Shown here: piece by piece, positions 6,013 to 14,233 of the stretch
How the letters are laid out: the number at the start of each line of letters is the position of its first letter
Numbering within the stretch: the first letter of the stretch is position 1
Assembly: GCA_041547565.1 (NCBI GenBank)
Contig: JBFEUI010000025.1
Location: 1-31,639, forward strand
Direction of reading: 5' to 3'
Source of the DNA: JBFEUI01 sp041547565
GTDB taxonomy: Bacteria > Pseudomonadota > Gammaproteobacteria > Thiohalomonadales > Thiohalomonadaceae
DNA: 31,639 nt
Program-made: the position numbers and the translations under genes
The notes under the pieces: model-generated
Database searches by the model: none
What the model was told of the DNA's origin: nothing
What the model saw: the letters and a program-made list of their open reading frames with translations, nothing else

Positions 6013-7623
6013 GTGAAACAAAAGGTACCCTCTATCGGTAAAAGCATTCGCTACATTATCGCGGTAATGGGCGGGCTGGGTATCGTGCTGATTCTGGTCT
6101 CGGTGAACTGGTACCGCGAACTGGTGTTCGAAGAGCAGCGCCAATCCACCGGTGCCTTTGTCAGGCATGAGGTGGATCAAACACTTGCCCAGCATGTGTC
6201 ATACATGGCCGACCTCGGCATGACCATGCAGGCCGACAGCGAGTTTCGTGCCGCCTTTGCCGATCGCGAACTGCAACGGCTCAAGGTGCTGCTCAACGAC
6301 CAGTTCAGGCAGTACTTTGTAACAATGGGGCTGGTGGACTTGAAGAAACTGGTGCTCTACGACACCGACTTCAATCCCGTGGTTGCCTCCGATGTCAATG
6401 ATCTTTCGATTTCGGCCGGAAGTGCCTGTGCAAACATCCTGGAACGGGCGCGGGCAAGGTCTGGGGTGGCGCGCCTGAAGAGCCTTTCCGATATGTGCAG
6501 GCAGGACGGAAGTCCAATGCATATCGTGTTGCTGCCTGTAGGCGGAATTAAACTTTCCGGCTACGTGGTCGTGATTGCAGACATGGTCAAGCTGATCAAG
6601 CCGTTGCACGAAACCCTGGGTATGCCGGTACGCATGGCGGCATACCCGGAGGGCATGGAGTTTATATCGATCGACTGGCCCCAGGCCGCGGATATCAGCG
6701 ACGTGCTGATCACGGACTACGCGGTCAGCAGTGCTGACGATAGCGGGATTTTTACCGTATCCGTCGCCACCGACGTGCAGGAACTGAATGAGCAGTTGAG
6801 GCAGGTCACTTTCGGCATTTCACTGATCGCCATGATTTTGACCCTGGCAGCCATCGCCGTGATGATGCTCATCCTGAGAAAAACCATTTCGATGCCGCTG
6901 GCACGTATCAATATGCACATGCGCCGGATCCGGGAGAACAGCGCGATACTGGAGGAGAAGCTGGAGATAACAGGTTGCCGGGAACTGGTTGGCCTGTCCG
7001 AGGAGTTCAACAGCATGGCCGAGCAACTCATGAATTATAAAAAAGAGCTCGAGACCCAGGCCCGCACCGACCTGCTGACCGGCCTGCCGAACCGGTCGCT
7101 TTTTTACGACTGCATTGAGAATCTGGTCGAGCTCTGCAACCGGCAGGAACGCAAGTTCGCACTGTTTATGATCGACCTCAACAAGTTCAAGGAGGTCAAC
7201 GACACCCTCGGGCACCATGCCGGCGATGAACTGCTGCGGCAGATCAGTGCCCGCCTGAGTAACCGTTTGCGCTCTTCCGACACGGTGGCCAGGTTCGGCG
7301 GGGATGAGTTTGCGATCCTGCTGCCCACTATCGAAGAAAAAGAGCATGCTGTCGCCCTGGCCAGGGAATTGATTGATGTTGTCAGCGAACCCTACCAGAT
7401 AGAAGACAAGCGGGTTGAATCGGGAATGAGTGTCGGTATTGCCTTCTACCCGGATACGGCTGTGGATATCGACAGCCTTTTCCGCTGTGCCGACAAGTCG
7501 ATGTACTATGCCAAGAAACAGGGACTGGGCTGCTTTCTTTGCGAAGAGTTGTGCCGCCCCGAAGAAGAGTGTCGCCTGATGGCATCCGATGTCGTTGCCA
7601 TCCAAGAAGCGAACGGCGCATGA
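6013..7623 (+). CDS. Membrane diguanylate cyclase with periplasmic sensor, HAMP and GGDEF domains
   Basis: This enzyme makes c-di-GMP from two GTP. From a GTG start at 6013 it has 536 residues: a transmembrane helix at about 13-33, a periplasmic sensory region at about 34-265, a second transmembrane helix at about 268-288, a HAMP-like linker, and a GGDEF domain from about 350. The catalytic motif is intact (GGDEF, 429-433), and the inhibitory I-site RSSD (420-423) lies five residues before it, so product inhibition is likely. The periplasmic part has Cys139 and Cys162, which might be redox sensitive. A longer in-frame start at 5965 would overlap the rhodanese gene. The close spacing suggests an operon under the c-di-GMP riboswitch. 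Confidence 0.88.
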   Translation: MKQKVPSIGKSIRYIIAVMGGLGIVLILVSVNWYRELVFEEQRQSTGAFVRHEVDQTLAQHVSYMADLGMTMQADSEFRAAFADRELQRLKVLLNDQFRQYFVTMGLVDLKKLVLYDTDFNPVVASDVNDLSISAGSACANILERARARSGVARLKSLSDMCRQDGSPMHIVLLPVGGIKLSGYVVVIADMVKLIKPLHETLGMPVRMAAYPEGMEFISIDWPQAADISDVLITDYAVSSADDSGIFTVSVATDVQELNEQLRQVTFGISLIAMILTLAAIAVMMLILRKTISMPLARINMHMRRIRENSAILEEKLEITGCRELVGLSEEFNSMAEQLMNYKKELETQARTDLLTGLPNRSLFYDCIENLVELCNRQERKFALFMIDLNKFKEVNDTLGHHAGDELLRQISARLSNRLRSSDTVARFGGDEFAILLPTIEEKEHAVALARELIDVVSEPYQIEDKRVESGMSVGIAFYPDTAVDIDSLFRCADKSMYYAKKQGLGCFLCEELCRPEEECRLMASDVVAIQEANGA

Positions 7624-7727
7624 ATCCCACCTCCCGCTCCCCCTGTTCCCAGTTCAAATCACAGCAAACGCGTGTATAGTGTGCGGTGATACGAGCGCGT
7701 AAAACGGCATAACCCGGGCAAATCCCT

Positions 7728-10266
7728 ATGAATATACAAGAGGCCATTCAGCAGAGTGATGGCAGTGCGGCGGAGAACCTCCCTGTTGCGCAGTTGATGA
7801 ACAGCGAACTGCTTGTCTGCGGGCCGGATGTACCCCTGTTCGAGGCGGCCAGCCTGATGCATGAGGGGCGCTGCAGTTCGATTGTCATCATGAAGGATAA
7901 TGAGGTGCTGGGGATCTGGACGGAAAAAGATGCCCTGGAGGTGGATTTCTCGAACGATGCCTCCTTTGCAATGCCGATCAGCGAAGTGATGAGTTCCCCC
8001 GTGCGGAGCGTCGCTGTGTGGGACAACATGCAGGATGTGGCGATGCTGTTTCAGCAGCAGGGAGTGCGCCATCTGCTGGTGGTCAACGAGGCCGGTGAGC
8101 AGGTGGGCATCGTCTCCCAGAGCGACCTGGTATGGAACCACGGGGTGGCCAACTTTCTGCGTCTGCGCAGCGTAAAATCGGTGCTGAAACGGCCCATGGT
8201 CGTTGTCGAGCAGCAGAGCACGCTGAGCGCCGCGGTGGCCAGGATGAAACAGATGAAATCCGATGCCATTGTGGTCAGCTACAGCGATGGCGGGAACGGG
8301 GTGCTGACCGAGCGCGATATCGTCCGTTTTATTTCCGAACGGCGTGGTGACGAGTGTGTCGGGACGCTGGCAAGCCGTCCGCTGGTCTCCGTTTCCGGTG
8401 AGACCAGTCTGTTCAAGGTACGCAACTATCTGACCAGCAGCAGGTTGCGCCATATCGGCGTGGAGGGGCCTGACGGTGCGCTGGTCGGCCTGATCGGCTT
8501 TAACGATATTATGCTGGGTGTCGAGCAGGGGGTGTATCAGGAACTTGCGGTCGCGCTGCATGAGCGCGACCGGGCACTGAATCTCTCCCGACGCCACCTT
8601 CGCCTTGCCGAGAAGATTATCGAGTCCTCCCCCCAGGGGATCATGATTACCGACAAAGACGGTGTCATCGAGTCGGTCAATCCGGCATTCGAGATGCTCA
8701 CCGGTTATCGCGCCGATGAGGTAAAAGGCAAGACACCGTCGATCCTCAGCTCCGGTCGCCATGATGAGGCGTTCTACAGCAACATGTGGTCGACCATCCA
8801 TGACAAGGGTTACTGGCAGGGTGAGATATGGAATCGCAGAAAAAACTGCGAGATCTATCCCGAACTGCTCACCATCACCGCCATCTACGATGAAGACGGT
8901 GAACTGAGCCACTATGCCTCGCTGTTTAGCGACATCAGCGATCTGAAGGAGAGCGAGGAGAAGATCAAGCACCTGGCCTACTATGACCCGCTCACCGGGC
9001 TGCCCAACAGGCGCCTGTTGAACGACCGCCTCTCCATGGCAATCGCCCATGCCCACAGAAGCAATACCCGGCTCGGCGTCATGTTCCTCGACCTGGACCT
9101 GTTCAAGCGCATCAATGACAGCCTGGGCCACAGCGTGGGTGACGAGCTGCTGCGGGACATCTCCCGGCGGCTGAAGAGTGTGGTGCGCGAGGACGATACG
9201 GTCGCCAGAATGGGCGGCGACGAGTTTGTCATGATCCTGGCCGAGGCAGAGAATGCGGACGGGGCGGTACGCATCGCCCAGCGTGTCATCAAGGAACTGT
9301 CACGTCCCAGCGTGATCAACGGCAATGAACTGGTCGTGACCTGCAGCATCGGCATCAGTTTCTATCCGGATGACGGCACGGACAATGAAACGCTGATTCA
9401 GAATGCCGATACCGCCATGTACCGTTCCAAGGACTTGGGACGTAACAGCTATCAACTCTATTCGCCGGCGATGAATGCCAGTTCGCTGGAGCACCTGATC
9501 ATGGAAAACGGCCTGCGCAGCGCCCTGGAGGGCGAGGACTTCGAGCTGTTCTACCAGCCTCTGGTCGACTGTCATTCGAATCAGCTGTTCAGCGTGGAAG
9601 CGCTGTTGCGCTGGCATCACCCGACGATGGGCCATATCGCGCCCTCCGACTTTATTCCGCTGGCCGAGGAGAACGGCTTGATCATCCCGATCGGCGAGTG
9701 GGTGTTGCGCAGTGCCTGCAAACAGCTCAAGCGCTGGCAGGCGATGGGCACGGATGTGCACGTGGCAATCAATATATCCGCGCGCCAGTTCCAGGCGGAA
9801 AACTTTCTTGAGGTGGTTCGCACGGTGCTCGGGGAAGAACAGGTCGACCCTGCCAGCCTGACCTTCGAGCTGACCGAGAGCATGTTGATGGATGATGCCC
9901 TGGAGAGCATCAAGCGCCTTGCCGCGATACGCGATACGCGATATGGGGATAGCCATCTCGCTGGATGACTTTGGCACCGGCTACTCGTCCCTGGCCTATC
10001 TGAAGCGCTTCCCCATCAATGCGCTGAAGATAGACCGCATGTTTATTCACGATATCAGCAACAAGAGTAGTGAACGGGCGATCGTCTCATCGCTGATCGC
10101 ACTTGCCCACAGTCTGGGCGTGAAGGTGGTGGCCGAAGGGGTGGAAGAACGCGGCCAGCTGGAGTTGCTGCGCGAGGAGGGCTGTGACCTCATTCAGGGT
10201 TTCTATTTTGATCAACCCCTTTCCGCCAGTGACTTTGCCTCCCGCTACCTTGCCGCGAGCGACTAG
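7728..10266 (+). pseudogene. CBS4-PAS-GGDEF-EAL c-di-GMP protein, frameshifted in the EAL domain
   Basis: The gene would encode one 843-residue cytoplasmic signalling protein. It has four CBS modules (about 17-265), a PAS domain (about 295-408), GGDEF (motif 496-500, I-site REDD 487-490) and EAL (EALLRW at 624, ELTES at 714). After residue 736 the frame shifts and stops at 9968. The rest of the EAL domain (SLDDFGTGYSS, KIDRMF, VVAEGVEE) continues in the next frame to 10266. The break lies in a tandem GCGATAC heptamer. Removing one 7-base unit restores AAIRDMGIAISLDDFG and a single frame to 10266. As read, the phosphodiesterase half is lost while the cyclase half could remain. It could be a true mutation, phase variation or a sequence error. 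Confidence 0.85.
9924..9944 (+). repeat. Tandem heptamer GCGATAC causing the frameshift
   Basis: Three consecutive units lie at 9924-9930, 9931-9937 and 9938-9944: GCGATAC, GCGATAC and GCGATAT. A two-unit version encodes the normal family sequence AAIRDMG. The extra unit is a short tandem duplication of the kind made by replication slippage, and such a duplication can revert. Confidence 0.9.
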
Positions 10267-10278
10267 CGTGCGCAGGGG

Positions 10279-10941
10279 CTAGTCTCGCTCAACAGGCAGG
10301 CCGGCCAGCTGCCATTCGGGGAAGCCGTCCTCAAGTCGCCTGGCGCGATATCCCTTCTCACGCAGCTTCGCCACCGCATCAAAGGCGAGGATGCAGTGGG
10401 GACCGCGGCAGTAGGCGACAATCTCCTGTCCGGCGTTAAAGGCATCGAGGTGCCCCTCCAGCTCGGACAGCGGTACATTGATTGCACCGGGTACGTGGCC
10501 GGCGGCGTATTCCTCCTGCGGCCGGACATCGATCACCGTGACCAGCCCCTCTTTGGCCCGCTGCAGCAGGTCGCTGCGATCGACCGGTTCCAGAGCGTCG
10601 CGTGTTGTCAGGAAGGTCTGCACCAGCCGCTCCACCTCGGCAAGGTGGCGTTCGGCAACGTGGCGCAGGGCATCCAGCAGCACGATGACATCGTCGCCGC
10701 TCAGGCTGTAGAAGACCTTCAATCCCTCCTTGCGGCAGCTGACCAGCCCGGCCTGGCGCAGCTGTTGCAGGTGCTGCGAGGTGTTGGCCACCGACAGCCC
10801 TGACACCTTTGCCAGCTGGTCGACGCTGCGCTCGCCCTGGGCGAGAAACTCCAGCAACTCCAGCCGGTTGCCGTGGCCGAGTGCCTTGCCTACCCGCGCG
10901 AACTGGGCAAAGAGGTCGTGTTTGAAGTTGCCGCTTGACAT
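10279..10941 (-). CDS. ArsR-family transcriptional regulator fused to a rhodanese domain
   Basis: This 220-residue protein has an ArsR/SmtB winged helix-turn-helix (about 10-85, recognition region VSGLSVANTSQHLQQL) and a C-terminal rhodanese domain (about 115-217). The rhodanese loop is YCRGPHC, with the likely persulfide Cys178 and a second Cys183. The classic ArsR metal motif ELCVCD is missing, but Cys69 lies after the recognition helix (GLVSCRKEG). The architecture suggests a repressor that responds to sulfane sulfur or another thiol-reactive signal; that is inference. An inverted repeat upstream (10966-10985) may be its own operator. It is divergent from the sterol-desaturase-family gene. 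Confidence 0.85.
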   Translation of the reverse strand: MSSGNFKHDLFAQFARVGKALGHGNRLELLEFLAQGERSVDQLAKVSGLSVANTSQHLQQLRQAGLVSCRKEGLKVFYSLSGDDVIVLLDALRHVAERHLAEVERLVQTFLTTRDALEPVDRSDLLQRAKEGLVTVIDVRPQEEYAAGHVPGAINVPLSELEGHLDAFNAGQEIVAYCRGPHCILAFDAVAKLREKGYRARRLEDGFPEWQLAGLPVERD

Positions 10942-10965
10942 GGCTCGCCGTTTGTCTAATCTTTA

Positions 10966-10985
10966 ATTCAATTAATCACTTGAAT
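10966..10985. promoter_or_regulatory. Candidate ArsR-type operator
   Basis: ATTCAA (10966-10971) and TTGAAT (10980-10985) form a perfect inverted repeat around eight bases, 25 bases upstream of the ArsR-rhodanese start. TTCAA/TTGAA half sites are common in ArsR-family operators. A direct repeat GTATAGC occurs twice just to the right (about 10994-11012). The region lies between two divergent genes and could control both. Confidence 0.5.
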
Positions 10986-11063
10986 AGTATTCTGTATAGC
11001 TGTCAGTATAGCAGTCCTGTTCACCGTTGTGCCTGAGTCGCGCGGTTACTGAAAAAATATACT

Positions 11064-11933
11064 ATGCAAATCAATGAGTTCATCATCGCGAACGAGCCTA
11101 ACATACGTCTCGGCTGCTTTTTCGCTGTGTTGCTAGCCATGGCGCTGTGGGAGTTGATCGCACCGCGGCGCAAATTGCTGCTCGGCCGGGGGACACGCTG
11201 GCCCAACAACCTGGGCCTGGTTGTTTTCAATACGCTGCTGTTGCGACTGCTCTTCCCTGCGGCGGCGGTCGGCTTTACCGCCTTTGTCGCCGAACAGGGG
11301 TGGGGGCTGCTCAATTACTACACTTTGCCGCCGTGGCTGGCGGTGACGGTATCGCTGCTGGTGATGGATCTGGTGATCTACCTGCAGCATGTCATGGTGC
11401 ACGCGGTGCCGCTGCTGTGGCGGCTGCACCGCGTGCATCACGCCGATCCCGATTACGACTTCACCACCGGCAGCCGATTCCATCCCATTGAGATCATCCT
11501 CTCCATGCTGCTGAAGATGGCCACCATCAGCGTGCTCGGCCCACCGCTCGTTGCGGTGATCGTCTTCGAGATCGTGCTCAATGCGGCGTCGATGTTCAAT
11601 CATGGCAATGTGCGCATCCCGCAACGGCTGGATCGCGTGTTGCGCTGGCTGGTGGTCACGCCCGACATGCACCGGGTACACCACTCGGTCAATGACGATG
11701 AGGCCAACAGTAATTTCGGCTTCAATCTGCCGTGGTGGGACCGGCTGTTCGGCACCTACCGCGCACAACCGCGTGCCGGTCATGAGGGAATGACCATCGG
11801 GATACACAAGTATCGGGCGAACAGGGACGTGGTCTGGCTCACCGGCATGCTGTCACTGCCGTTCAAGGGCGAACCGGACGACTACACGATTAACCGGCGC
11901 AACTGGAATGGTCAGGGGGGAGAGGGTGAATAA
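11064..11933 (+). CDS. Sterol desaturase / fatty acid hydroxylase family membrane protein
   Basis: This 289-residue membrane protein has about four hydrophobic segments and the three histidine clusters of the fatty acid hydroxylase superfamily: QHVMVHAVP, HRVHHADP with HP in SRFHP, and HRVHHS near the C-terminus. These bind a di-iron centre that uses oxygen to hydroxylate or desaturate a lipid chain. Bacterial members rarely have known substrates. The next gene, a methyltransferase, overlaps its end by eight bases, so the two are probably co-translated. Confidence 0.85.
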   Translation: MQINEFIIANEPNIRLGCFFAVLLAMALWELIAPRRKLLLGRGTRWPNNLGLVVFNTLLLRLLFPAAAVGFTAFVAEQGWGLLNYYTLPPWLAVTVSLLVMDLVIYLQHVMVHAVPLLWRLHRVHHADPDYDFTTGSRFHPIEIILSMLLKMATISVLGPPLVAVIVFEIVLNAASMFNHGNVRIPQRLDRVLRWLVVTPDMHRVHHSVNDDEANSNFGFNLPWWDRLFGTYRAQPRAGHEGMTIGIHKYRANRDVVWLTGMLSLPFKGEPDDYTINRRNWNGQGGEGE

Positions 11934-12543
11934 ACGCAAGGCTCACTGGGAACAGGTTTACGCCGACAAGTCGCCACTGGAGGTCAGCTGGTATCAGCAG
12001 GTGCCCGCGCTCTCGCTGGGCCTGATCCTGAAAAGCGGCATCAGCCACGATGCACCGATTATCGACGTCGGTGGCGGAGCCTCCACGCTGGTGGACCATC
12101 TTTGCGAGGCCGGCTACAGCCGCATCTCGGTGCTGGACATCTCGGCCGCCGCGCTGGCCTGTGCCAGGGAGCGGCTGGCACAGAAGGCCGAACAGATCGA
12201 GTGGTACGCGACGGACGTTACTGCGTTTCGCGCAAAACACCCGTACCTGCTGTGGCATGACCGCGCGGTGTTTCATTTCCTTACCGATAAGGCCGACCGG
12301 CGCAAGTATGTCGACGCGCTTGAAGATGCCTTGCCTGTAGGGGGACACCTGATCATCGCCGCGTTTGCCATTGACGGTCCTACCCAATGCAGCGGGCTGG
12401 ATATCGTGCAGTACGATGCCGAGAAGCTATGCAGTGAGCTGGGGGAGAAGTTTGCACTGGTGGAATCGGTGAGCGAGAACCACACCACGCCGGCAAATAA
12501 AGTACAGCGCTTTAACTATTTTCGATTTGTCCGGCAGAAATAA
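11926..12543 (+). CDS. Class I SAM-dependent methyltransferase
   Basis: This cytoplasmic methyltransferase of about 205 residues has motif I IIDVGGGASTLVDHL, the acidic strand end SVLDIS, and a later GGHLIIAAF strand. It resembles the family often annotated as thiopurine-like or generic class I methyltransferases with the N-terminal HWEQVYADKSPLEVSWYQ segment. I chose the GTG at 11926 because an AGGGGGGAGA ribosome-binding site lies immediately before it; an ATG 18 bases upstream is in the same frame. It overlaps the preceding gene, which implies a functional pair. The substrate is unknown. Confidence 0.82.
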   Translation: MNKRKAHWEQVYADKSPLEVSWYQQVPALSLGLILKSGISHDAPIIDVGGGASTLVDHLCEAGYSRISVLDISAAALACARERLAQKAEQIEWYATDVTAFRAKHPYLLWHDRAVFHFLTDKADRRKYVDALEDALPVGGHLIIAAFAIDGPTQCSGLDIVQYDAEKLCSELGEKFALVESVSENHTTPANKVQRFNYFRFVRQK

Positions 12544-12675
12544 AGGCAGCTGCGCCGCCACGCGTGTTGCGCTGAGCCTTTAATTTCCACGGCCTGCCTG
12601 TTAGGCTGAAAAGGAAACGATGCCGGGCAAACGTCCAGTCCGGTTCTCCATGCATTCAATCCCGGTTTTGCTCCC

Positions 12676-14013
12676 ATGTCTGAAATACACACACACCTTT
12701 CCAGCGATGATGAGGTGATTGCCCTCGACCGCCGCCATGTCTGGCACCCCTTTACCCAGGCGCAGACGGCGCCGGACCCCATTGAGATCGTTTCGGGAAA
12801 AGGTGCGGTACTGACCGATGCCGAGGGGCGCGAGTATCTCGATCTGATCGCCTCCTGGTGGGTCAATATACACGGCCATGCCCACCCCCATATCGCCGCT
12901 GCGATCGCAGAACAGGCGGCCAGGCTGGAGCAGGTCATCTTTGCCGGCTTTACACACCGGCCCGCTGTTGAACTGGCAAGTGCCCTGGCCGAGCGGCTGC
13001 CCGAGGATCTGGATCGGGTCTTCTTCTCCGACGACGGTTCCACCGCGGTGGAGGTGGCGCTGAAGATGGCCACCCAGTACTGGATAAACAAGGGTACGCC
13101 GCGACGGCGTTTTATCGCCTTTGAGGGTGGTTATCACGGTGATACGGCCGGGGCGATGTCCGTCGGTAGCGCCTCGGGTTTCTTCGACGCCTTCCAAAAC
13201 ATGATGTTCAGCATCGATGCGCTGCCCTACCCGGAGACCTGGGATGGCGATAGTGAGGTGGAGGAGAAGGAGGCGGCGGTGTTGCACGCGCTGGATGCCT
13301 ATCTGTCTGAACATGCCAGCGATACCGCTGCGCTTATCATCGAGCCGCTGGTGCAGGGGGCGGGGGGCATGCGCATGTGCCGACCGCAGTTCCTGCGGCA
13401 GCTGGCGGCACGACTGAAGCAGGACGGTGTGCTGCTGATCTTTGATGAGGTGATGACCGGTTTTGGACGTACCGGCAAACTGTTTGCCTGCCACAGCGCC
13501 GACGTGACGCCTGATATCATCTGCCTGTCCAAGGGTTTGAGCGGTGGTTTCCTGCCCATTTCGGTAACCGTCTGCAGGGAGCGTCTCTACCAGGAGTTTC
13601 TCGGTGAAACCTTCGCCCGGGCACTGGCACACGGCCACTCGTTCACCGCCAATCCGATTGCCTGTGCCGCCGCCAATGCCTCGCTGGAAGTCTTTGAGCT
13701 GGACAACACCTTCGATAAACTTGCTGCGATTGAAACGCTGCATCGGCAGCGCCTGCAGGCCATTGCCGGGATGCCGGGGGTGAACCACTGCCGTGTAACC
13801 GGCACCATCGCCGCCTTTGATCTGGTAGTGGAGGACGCCGGTTACACCTCGGCGGTGGGACAGAAACTCAAGGCCTATTTTCATGACAAGGGACTATTGA
13901 TCAGGCCGCTGGGCAACGTGGTGTACCTGATTCCGCCATACTGCACCAGCGAGCAGCAGCTACATTACGCCTATGACGAAATTGAGCAGGCACTGCGCAT
14001 GGTCACCGGTTAA
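12676..14013 (+). CDS. bioA: Adenosylmethionine-8-amino-7-oxononanoate aminotransferase
   Basis: BioA moves an amino group from S-adenosylmethionine to 8-amino-7-oxononanoate (KAPA), giving 7,8-diaminononanoate in biotin synthesis. The 445-residue protein matches over its full length. It has the N-terminal RHVWHPFTQ, the substrate-site SWWVNIHGHAHP, the PLP phosphate region DDGSTAVEVALKM, GGYHGDT, FDEVMTGFGRTG, and the PLP lysine in CLSKGLSGGFLP. It is followed by a strong terminator and stands apart from other biotin genes. Confidence 0.95.
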   Translation: MSEIHTHLSSDDEVIALDRRHVWHPFTQAQTAPDPIEIVSGKGAVLTDAEGREYLDLIASWWVNIHGHAHPHIAAAIAEQAARLEQVIFAGFTHRPAVELASALAERLPEDLDRVFFSDDGSTAVEVALKMATQYWINKGTPRRRFIAFEGGYHGDTAGAMSVGSASGFFDAFQNMMFSIDALPYPETWDGDSEVEEKEAAVLHALDAYLSEHASDTAALIIEPLVQGAGGMRMCRPQFLRQLAARLKQDGVLLIFDEVMTGFGRTGKLFACHSADVTPDIICLSKGLSGGFLPISVTVCRERLYQEFLGETFARALAHGHSFTANPIACAAANASLEVFELDNTFDKLAAIETLHRQRLQAIAGMPGVNHCRVTGTIAAFDLVVEDAGYTSAVGQKLKAYFHDKGLLIRPLGNVVYLIPPYCTSEQQLHYAYDEIEQALRMVTG

Positions 14014-14031
14014 TCTTGTAGAAAGCGGTGC

Positions 14032-14060
14032 AAAAAAAGGCCCCTCGGGGCCTTTTTTTT
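14032..14060. terminator. Strong intrinsic terminator after bioA
   Basis: GGCCCC and GGGGCC form a six-pair GC stem with a two-base loop, flanked by seven As and a run of eight Ts. The A tract extends the stem and lets it work in both directions. Confidence 0.93.
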
Positions 14061-14233
14061 GCCTTTGGAATGCGTCGAAACGCTTTGCAGAAAAAATGCA
14101 TCTGCCTGTGCCATGCAGAATAGGCAAATGTTGTTTATTATTAGAACTGTGCGCGTTTTCGTTATAGAGATACTTTAACTGTTGTATTCAATCTCGCCTC
14201 AAGGCGCGGTTGCATCAACGAGGAGGGTTTTGC

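Noticed and set aside
9892..10266. Separate short EAL gene starting at 9892
   Set aside because: The ATG overlaps the main frame, has no ribosome-binding site, and its first residues are out-of-frame reading of the EAL domain; removing one heptamer joins it to the upstream gene.
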